64,000 bases of DNA. Source: Thysanoteuthis rhombus. Taxonomy: Eukaryota > Mollusca > Cephalopoda > Oegopsida > Thysanoteuthidae. Below are positions 58,100-64,000 of this stretch, in pieces. Within the stretch, counting starts at the first letter, position 1. Each line of letters starts with the position of its first letter. A program made the position numbers and the translations under genes. The notes under the pieces are model-generated. The model had not been told where the DNA came from, ran no database searches, and worked only from the letters and a program-made list of their open reading frames with translations. The stretch spans positions 37,307,194 to 37,371,193 of the forward strand of contig OY735220.1 in NCBI GenBank assembly GCA_963457665.1. The letters run 5' to 3'.

Positions 58100-58545
58100 T
58101 TGTGCTTTATGTATTTTTCATGCGTAAGACGATGGAATAAGCCGAAATTGACAATTATATTGTCCCGCCATCAAAGTCACAAACATCATGTTTATAGAAT
58201 GAACGATAGATAATGAATGATATTAAGATAGTAAATTAATATTTATCCAACCTACATCTATTTCGATATACAACCTGCTAGTCAGAACAGTGCAAGGTTG
58301 TTATTAGGGGAGCAGGTGTTTCGATAGATTGCAAATGCAACTAGTCAAGATACGCATCCCTTGAATTAGGCGATAAATGTCCTTGTTCTTGTCTTTGTTG
58401 TAACGGTGGAAAGACAAAATCAAATCCAGCTTCAAATTTCGAATTGAGAATGATAATACACTTTTAAAAGTAAAAATTAATCAGAATTAAGAATGGATTT
58501 GGAAGTCATTTGAAGAATTGAAAGAGGAAAACGTAGCTGGGCATT
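58100..58545. other. Unassigned sequence
   Basis: Nothing recognised. Confidence 0.4.
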
Positions 58546-58547
58546 GA

Positions 58548-58640
58548 AAGAGAGAAAGTGTGTATGTGTGAAAAAAAAGAGAGAGAGAATGGGTAGAGAG
58601 AAAGGAGAGAGGGAAGAGAGAGGGGGAGAGTGAGACAAAG
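58548..58640. repeat. (GA)n-rich purine tract
   Basis: GAGA and GGGAGA words on the plus strand for about 90 bp. The Ser/Leu/Phe-rich minus-strand ORFs here are artefacts. Confidence 0.85.
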
Positions 58641-58699
58641 CCATAACGAAAATGGTTGATGGAAAGTAAAGAAACATTCTTGAAATAAATGTCTTGAAT

Positions 58700-59035
58700 A
58701 AGAAATAAAGTAGTTTGATAGAAATACTCGATCAAAGTCAGTAACTGAACAACCGTAACGTCAAAATTTGAAGTTGAAGTCACGGAAAAAGTTAAATCTA
58801 AGAATGAATATGGTCGGAATAAATCTTTTTGGGGACATCGCTGACATTTCCAACTGGAAAGCATCTGAAATGGATTAAAAATAAAATTCTGGGACAGATT
58901 CCGGACAATCTAGATTTTACTAATGAACCCATCAATATAAGAGACCGAAAAAGTCGAAAAAAGCTTTTTTCAACCAAATCCAACCATTTTTAGAAAGCCC
59001 ATCGACAAAACAGTATGGCCAGGAATGCTGTAATA
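58700..59035 (-). repeat. Repeat family Z, copy 4 (minus)
   Basis: Includes gtcagtaactgaacaaccgt, ggggacatcgctgacatttc, taatgaacccatcaatataa, ccaaccatttttagaaagcc and acaaaacagtatggccagga followed by atgctgtaatacat. Confidence 0.65.
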
Positions 59036-59039
59036 CATG

Positions 59040-59215
59040 AACAGTTATTCATTTTATTAATGAACTCATTAATATAAGAGCCCCAAAAGGTCGAAAAAAT
59101 CTTTTTTCACTAAAATCCAACCATTTTTAGAAACGATGTAGTCTAGTATTGATACCAGTTTCCAAGGCCATTGACAAAACAGTATGGCCATGAGTGCTGT
59201 AGGACATCAAGATCA
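59040..59215 (-). repeat. Repeat family Z, copy 5 (minus, partial tandem duplicate)
   Basis: taatgaactcattaatataa, ccaaccatttttagaaacga and acaaaacagtatggccatga repeat the last ~120 bp of copy 4 after about 130-165 bp. A ~35-bp insertion lies between the second and third landmarks. Confidence 0.65.
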
Positions 59216-59219
59216 ATAT

Positions 59220-60165
59220 TTGTACAACTAAATGAGATTCTATCTAGAAGCACACAGAGAGTGCATACCTCAGGCAAAGCCTTTTTCAGTAGAACTGAGT
59301 GTGCATGGAGCCCGCTTTCAAATTCAACCACTTCTTTCTCCCTCCGATATCCACAATTTTTCAAAATTTTTCTTTGAAATATATTGAGTACTTTAGGAGA
59401 TATTGTCGCACAGACAGACGGGAGAAACGTGACCAAATGCATAATACCTCCAACTTCCTTGGCGGAAGTGTGGAGAAATATTGGTAGCGGTGGGTAGAAA
59501 TGATGAAAGGATGTCTGAAAGTTAGTACAGTCATGGTCAGCTAGGAATTACCTGGAAAAGGCCTTTGTTTAGAAGCAGATATGAAGTAGAAGGGGGGAGG
59601 GAGGGTGGTGATGGTGATAAATTTTGGGGAAGTGAGAAAGGTAGTAAATTATAACTGGGAAGGATAAGAGGAAAAAAACGAAGATGAAGGGAGATCATTG
59701 CTATAAGGAAGGAACTTTGATGAAATAATTAGATGGTAAATCTATCGATTTTGAAATGGGAGAGTCACCTGAATTCAATTAAGAGACGATATTTTTCCTC
59801 AAAACTAATGAAGAGAAACACTAATTGTGATATTAAGTGAAAAAAAAATTAAATTGAAAAGTTTAACCGGGTGATTTTGAACAGAGAAGGCGGCAGTCGA
59901 ACAAAAATGGATGCCACTCTTAGATGCTATCTGTGGTCAAGTTATAGCTGTAGTACAAGAGGTTTATCGTTGAGTTTTTCTGTTGTATGCAACAAGGCTT
60001 GGACAAAGCAGAAGGAGATATGATCGGACAAACGATTTGAAAAGTGCCCATTTACCAAGGAGCGAGGCGATGTGAAGTCACATGTTATTGTTACTGTAAG
60101 ATATATGGTTCTTATGTTGGTTCTAGATCATTTTGGTCGAAGAGTTTATAGCGCGAAAATGTTGT
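59220..60165. other. Unassigned sequence with purine-rich section
   Basis: Plus strand is strongly purine-rich at about 59560-59720 (G and A). No exon recognised. Open frames at 59143-59442 are shadows of family Z or chance. Confidence 0.4.
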
Positions 60166-60169
60166 TAGA

Positions 60170-61140
60170 GATAAAGGATTTTACCTCCATGCAGTGCAGT
60201 GCGGTGGTTGGCACCACGCGCTGACGTCTCTGGAGAAGTTGAAGGACGGGTACCCGCTGTGTTTGTGGGTCCACGTGGACGTCAGTGGGAACGAGGAAAA
60301 AGAAGAGAGGTGTATGAAGAACATGCGCTCCACTTACGAATGCGGACGCAGATATTAGACGGAATGAAAAAGACTCTTACAAATATTTCAATGGACAAAT
60401 AAAGCGTACATCTAATAAAGGAACATTAATGACAAATGACGAACGAGAATGGGATACATGTGATGAAAACATAAATACAATCAATCGAGAAGAGAAGCAA
60501 AGAGAAGAGATAACGAAAGGTGGAGCTTTGTTGCAATGATAGTGCAATCATCGGATACGAAGCAAAATGCTAAACTGCTTGTGAATCCGTAAGGCTTAGT
60601 GCCTACCAAGGAATGGTTATGGACACCGGGTTTAGTGGATGTGCCAAACTACCAAGTTGCATGTGCAACTTGAGGGGGGGGCATTCTCTGACGCTGATAG
60701 ACACATGACGGAGGTACCATGTAGGGTGGAGAACACACAAGGTGGGCTTGAGGAGAATTAGGACACAAATCATTGTGACTATCAGATCGTAAACATCTTT
60801 GCGATTTAATTCGTGAGAGACGTGTGTACACGTTTGGAGCACGTTGTTAGGACACAGTTAAGTAACTGTGTAGCTGTGTATTAGTGAGATGCCTCAACAT
60901 CAGTGCACTGAAAAGGGCAACGTTATTACAAAGTTTGGTCACGGTAAAAAAAAAAAGTAAATTTCAGGTTTGGCTGGGAGGCTAGCAAAGTGATACCGAT
61001 TTTAGAGCGGAGGAAAAAGAGAAAGTGTGAGTATCTGGTTACAAGTGCCAGTGCCAGTGAGCGACTGACCACGTGTGTTCAGGGCTTTTATAGGGATCGT
61101 TGTGTGAAGTGACGTTTTTGATATCTTGGTAGAAGCTTTT
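60170..61140 (+). mobile_element. Long repeat family L, copy 2 (possible LTR-like element)
   Basis: Aligns along its length with 22940-23960: aaggattttacctccatgca, tctctggagaagttgaagga, cttgtgaatccgtaaggctt, gttatggacaccgggtttag, ttctctgacgctgatagaca, attcgtgagagac, taggacacagtt, gcctcaacatcagtg, ggtcacggt, ggctgggaggctagc, cacgtgtgttcagggctttt, and atagggat. A 51-codon frame near 60200-60355 (WHHALTSLEKLKDG onward) lies in the part shared with 22975-23060, so it belongs to the repeat. Ends are not sharply defined. Confidence 0.65.
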
Positions 61141-61689
61141 CGTATTCAATTATTAATTGAAAGTATAGAAAGTGCTACATTGCAATCGTGGAGACCAACA
61201 CCATTAGTTTGAAAAAAAGGTCTACTTTTTTCCATCTGACACAAACAAGCTGCCAGCTCTGCCCAACCCTATATGTGACATCGTTTCTTAGCAAATATAA
61301 TGCCCTACTTGGAGTCCTCAGTTCATCACGAAACAAGTTCAGTTCAATTATCGAATCAGGGGGATCAGCACATTACGAATTCTCAATTTCCATTTTTTAA
61401 TGTGTCGAAAAAAAACCAAAAGTTAACCATTTTTTTAAATTACTAACGAGGTTTTCTAGAACCCTAGAACACTATGCTGCACTGGTTCACTACGCTCATC
61501 CCTGATTGACATATCTGTGATCTTTGAGCGTACAGTATAATCACAGCCTCGTGGCATTCTTAGTTCCAAAAAGCCATATCCATCGCTGGTTCAGTTGATT
61601 TTGAAAGGCTGTTTTACAGGAAAAACAATAGTAGAAATTGAAAGATGATAAAGACTGGTTATACCATTGCAGCAACACCTTCACTTTTA

Positions 61690-61805
61690 GTTAAAATCAA
61701 ATACGCCCAGCTTAATATCAGAAACGTCCAAAATTCCTTACAAAAGCTCTGGACACACGTGCTCACCAGCTCATTTGCCCCAGCTCTGTTAGCCAGTTAC
61801 TTTCT
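61690..61805 (-). mobile_element. Family L fragment (minus)
   Basis: cacacgtgctcaccagctca, gccccagctctgttagccag and ttactttc are the reverse complement of the taaccagct...cacgtgtgttcag end of family L. It sits head-on against the plus-strand copy that begins about 10 bp later. Confidence 0.6.
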
Positions 61806-61814
61806 TTCGTTGAG

Positions 61815-62215
61815 GGATAAGTTGCCATTTTGCTCGCGAGAAATGGAGCTATATACGCGTTTTGAACTAGTGGGAAAGACACGATTGAGTAGCTGAGCGC
61901 ATGAGAGATGCCTCGAGATCGATTAACTAAAATGGGCGACGATTAGTAAAGAGATTGATCATGGTTGAAAATGGTAAAGTTCAGATCGGCCGAAAGGCTA
62001 GCGGAATGACAAAGATACCGGAGAAGGAGGAAAGAGAGGGAAAGAGTAACTGGCAAACAAGCTGGCTTACAAATCCGGGGCAAATGAACAAGTGAACACG
62101 TGTTAGTCGCTTTTATAGTGATTCGTCGTCGGAAGTGACATTTTCGATCGTTAGCTAAGAGTACGGCTTCGTACCTAATTTTAACTAAAAGTGAGGGTGG
62201 CCATCACATTACCGC
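61815..62215 (+). mobile_element. Family L fragment, 3' part
   Basis: gataagttgccattttgctc, gcgagaaatgg, gtagctgagcgcatgagaga, tgcctcgagatcgattaact, agagattgatcatggttgaa, gatcggccgaaaggctagcg, aacacgtgttagtcgctttt, and atagtgattcgtcgtcggaa. It lacks the upstream half of the 1-kb copies. Confidence 0.65.
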
Positions 62216-62219
62216 CCTG

Positions 62220-62685
62220 CCCCAAGCACAGTAGAGGGCAGCAAAGAAGAGTAAAAATTAGATAAAGCAGGAAGTAGACAAGTGAATGAAATTAGAGAGA
62301 AATCCAAGAATTTTTCAACGATGCAATGGAACAAAATCGTAGACAAAATTTTTACAGCGAATTCAAATACAAACAGTACCAATAAATGTTAGCAAATGTT
62401 TGGCTGTATAAACCAAATAGAGTTGAAAAACGGAGTGTTAGCTTGGATTTCAAAGTAATACAAAATTATTTCGGTTTGTTTTTTTTAGAGGAAAATTATT
62501 TGTATGTTTGTAAATTGTTCAAAAACTTCATGTTGTTGTATCAAAAGTTTTTGTAGCTGTAGAATCATCGAGTGTGTTCAAAAACAATGACTCTGTATTT
62601 GTGAAAGCATATAGTTATAGACGGCACAGGGCTTACAGTTGATAATAAGGTTCATTGTGTGCATGTTGAATAGCGTCTACTATGA
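62220..62685. other. Unassigned sequence between L fragments
   Basis: Nothing recognised apart from T-rich runs. Confidence 0.35.
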
Positions 62686-62689
62686 TTGT

Positions 62690-62985
62690 AGTAGTAAGTG
62701 GCCGTTGTATCATGTGTCCGAAGGAAAACCCATGTTTGTACTCGGTTACGGTGGGAAAACGTTGAAGTTCTGATCGACCGGGAGGCTGGCAAAAAGATAC
62801 CAATCCATGAGCTGAAACAAGATACAGGAAGGGTAATCGGCTAACAAAGCTGGGGCTAATCAGAGAATGGACATGTGTGTGCATGGCTTTTATAGGGAAT
62901 CGTCGTCGGGATTGACGTTTTGGATATTTGGCTAAGCGTAGGGACATTTACAGCATCAGTGCACCCCCTTCTCAGTCCTCTATTG
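62690..62985 (+). mobile_element. Family L fragment, 3' part
   Basis: ctcggttacggtgggaaaac, gttctgatcgaccgggaggc, tggcaaaaagataccaatcc, gtgtgtgcatggcttttata, gggaatcgtcgtcgg, attgacgttttggatatttg. It carries the same TATA-like word (cttttataggg, 62886-62896). Confidence 0.65.
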
Positions 62986-63009
62986 CTATCAATGACGACG
63001 CATTAATTG

Positions 63010-63210
63010 GGCTGCGAAAAAAGTTAAAATCACCGTTGCTGTTTTTCCACCGTGACCAATCACTGTACTAAGCGTTGCCTATTTTATTTCATTAATGTTG
63101 AGGCTTCTCTCATGCGTTCAGCTACTCAACTGTGTCCTCAACACTAAGTCCAAACACGTATACACCTCCATGTCTTGTGAATGAAATGGCAACGAATTTT
63201 CTACACATGC
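63010..63210 (-). mobile_element. Family L fragment (minus)
   Basis: The reverse complement reads ccatttcattcacaagacat, ggaggtgtatacgtg, gaggacacagttgagtagct, gaacgcatgagagaagcctc, aacattaatg, cagtgattggtcacggtgga. It is oriented tail-to-tail with the fragment ending at about 62985. Confidence 0.65.
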
Positions 63211-64000
63211 GTCTTCTCTACTATCATTCGTACTTTGTTTAAACTCTGCGTTCACTCTCACAGTAATATTTTTTTTGAAACAATAAGTTATGCTCATGCA
63301 TTGTTCACAGAGTTTAAGGGTTGATCGAAATTTGACGTGTATTAACTCAAGAAAGCATAGTAAACACACGACTGGACTTCTATGCCTGATGAGTGTTGGG
63401 ATTAGCAGTATGTGTTCATTTCCTTAGGATGAAAGTAAGTTCACGTTGATACAGAGCACATACTACGGTAGGTCACATTTGCATTCGAAAATATTAGTAA
63501 GACACAAATTCAAAGAATCAACTCTTTTTAGAAACTAATCATAAAATTATATCTATATTCATTTATGATAGATATGATAGATGTTGATATTCAATGACAT
63601 AGTTTTAAAAAAAAGATTTTAGAATTTCGAATGCCGTATCCTGCGTTTTTTGTTTTTTCTCTCGAGAAAATTACTCTCAAAATTCAAGCCATTTTTGTCG
63701 CTACTGAAGCCATCTTAGTCCAAATATCTGACAAAAAGGCATGAAACAGATGCTTCCTTATTTCAGCCCCATTACTAGACACAGTATCGTTATTTACCGC
63801 CAAGGTAAAAGAAAATAAAACTGTTTTATTTGTTGCCAGGTCTGATATATCCAAATTATTTATAATTTTGTAGCATCAATGTCCACCTTATTAATATTGG
63901 TATTTGCTCGAATGCGCTTGATGCCCCGGCTAAGCTGAACTTCGGTGCCCTTGAATATTTTCAACTGCCAAATATAGTCAAAAATCAGAATCAACATCGG
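63210..64000. other. Unassigned AT-rich sequence to window end
   Basis: Nothing recognised; a short atgatagatatgatagatgt direct repeat lies at 63565-63585. Confidence 0.4.

Noticed and set aside
60199-60402. GC-richer open frame, possible host exon (WHHALTSLEKLKDG reading)
   Set aside because: The same stretch aligns with 22975-23060 inside repeat family L, so it belongs to a multicopy element and not to a host gene.

Overview
The window looks like repeat-dense, AT-rich invertebrate nuclear DNA, most likely from a cephalopod mollusc (octopus-like). This is an inference from the combination of very long (TA)n, (CT)n and (GT)n microsatellites, tRNA-derived SINEs ending in (TA)n, and two kinds of LINE; no species-diagnostic host gene was recognised. 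There is no complete protein-coding gene. The best host-gene evidence is one candidate terminal exon (30418-30672, +) of unknown identity, with a second, much weaker one at 44932-45095 (-). Almost everything else recognisable is transposon remains, tandem repeats or unassigned AT-rich DNA.

Layout. 0-2.5 kb: two adjacent minus-strand copies of a LINE with a restriction-enzyme-like endonuclease (R2/NeSL-type). 3.2 kb and 9.5-10.1 kb: two mariner transposase relics; 53.2-53.4 kb: a Tc1-type relic; 20.9-21.4 kb: a short element with hAT-like inverted ends. Ten 5'-truncated copies of one RTE-like LINE family with a (TGA)n tail are spread through the window (5.3, 12.8, 15.0, 19.6, 25.1, 26.4, 27.7, 42.1, 51.4 and 56.0 kb), and a different LINE fragment lies at 37.6 kb. 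tRNA-derived SINEs lie at 10.2, 15.8, 16.4, 27.1, 28.7, 37.3, 40.1-40.8 and 48.7 kb, several ending directly in a (TA)n tract. A long unclassified repeat family (called L here) occurs at 22.9-24.0 kb and as a mixed-orientation cluster at 60.2-63.2 kb. Smaller unclassified families are called X, Y, Z and W.

The dominant structure is a 6.6-kb minisatellite (about 30723-37290): roughly 180 diverged copies of a 36-bp unit. It carries higher-order structure and an internal recent inverted duplication (arms 34917-35055 and 35158-35296, 3 differences in 139 bp). Because 36 is a multiple of 3, the consensus unit is open in two forward frames and one reverse frame, which produces many spurious ORFs. 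The array starts about 50 bp after the stop codon of the candidate exon at 30418-30672.

Other tandem structures are three ~260-bp units at 7.9-8.7 kb, each containing a splice-donor-like site, four ~131-bp units at 39.26-39.78 kb, and a ~448-bp duplication at 53.7-54.4 kb. No CRISPR array, operon, rRNA or functional tRNA gene is seen. All family assignments were made by eye, without database searches.
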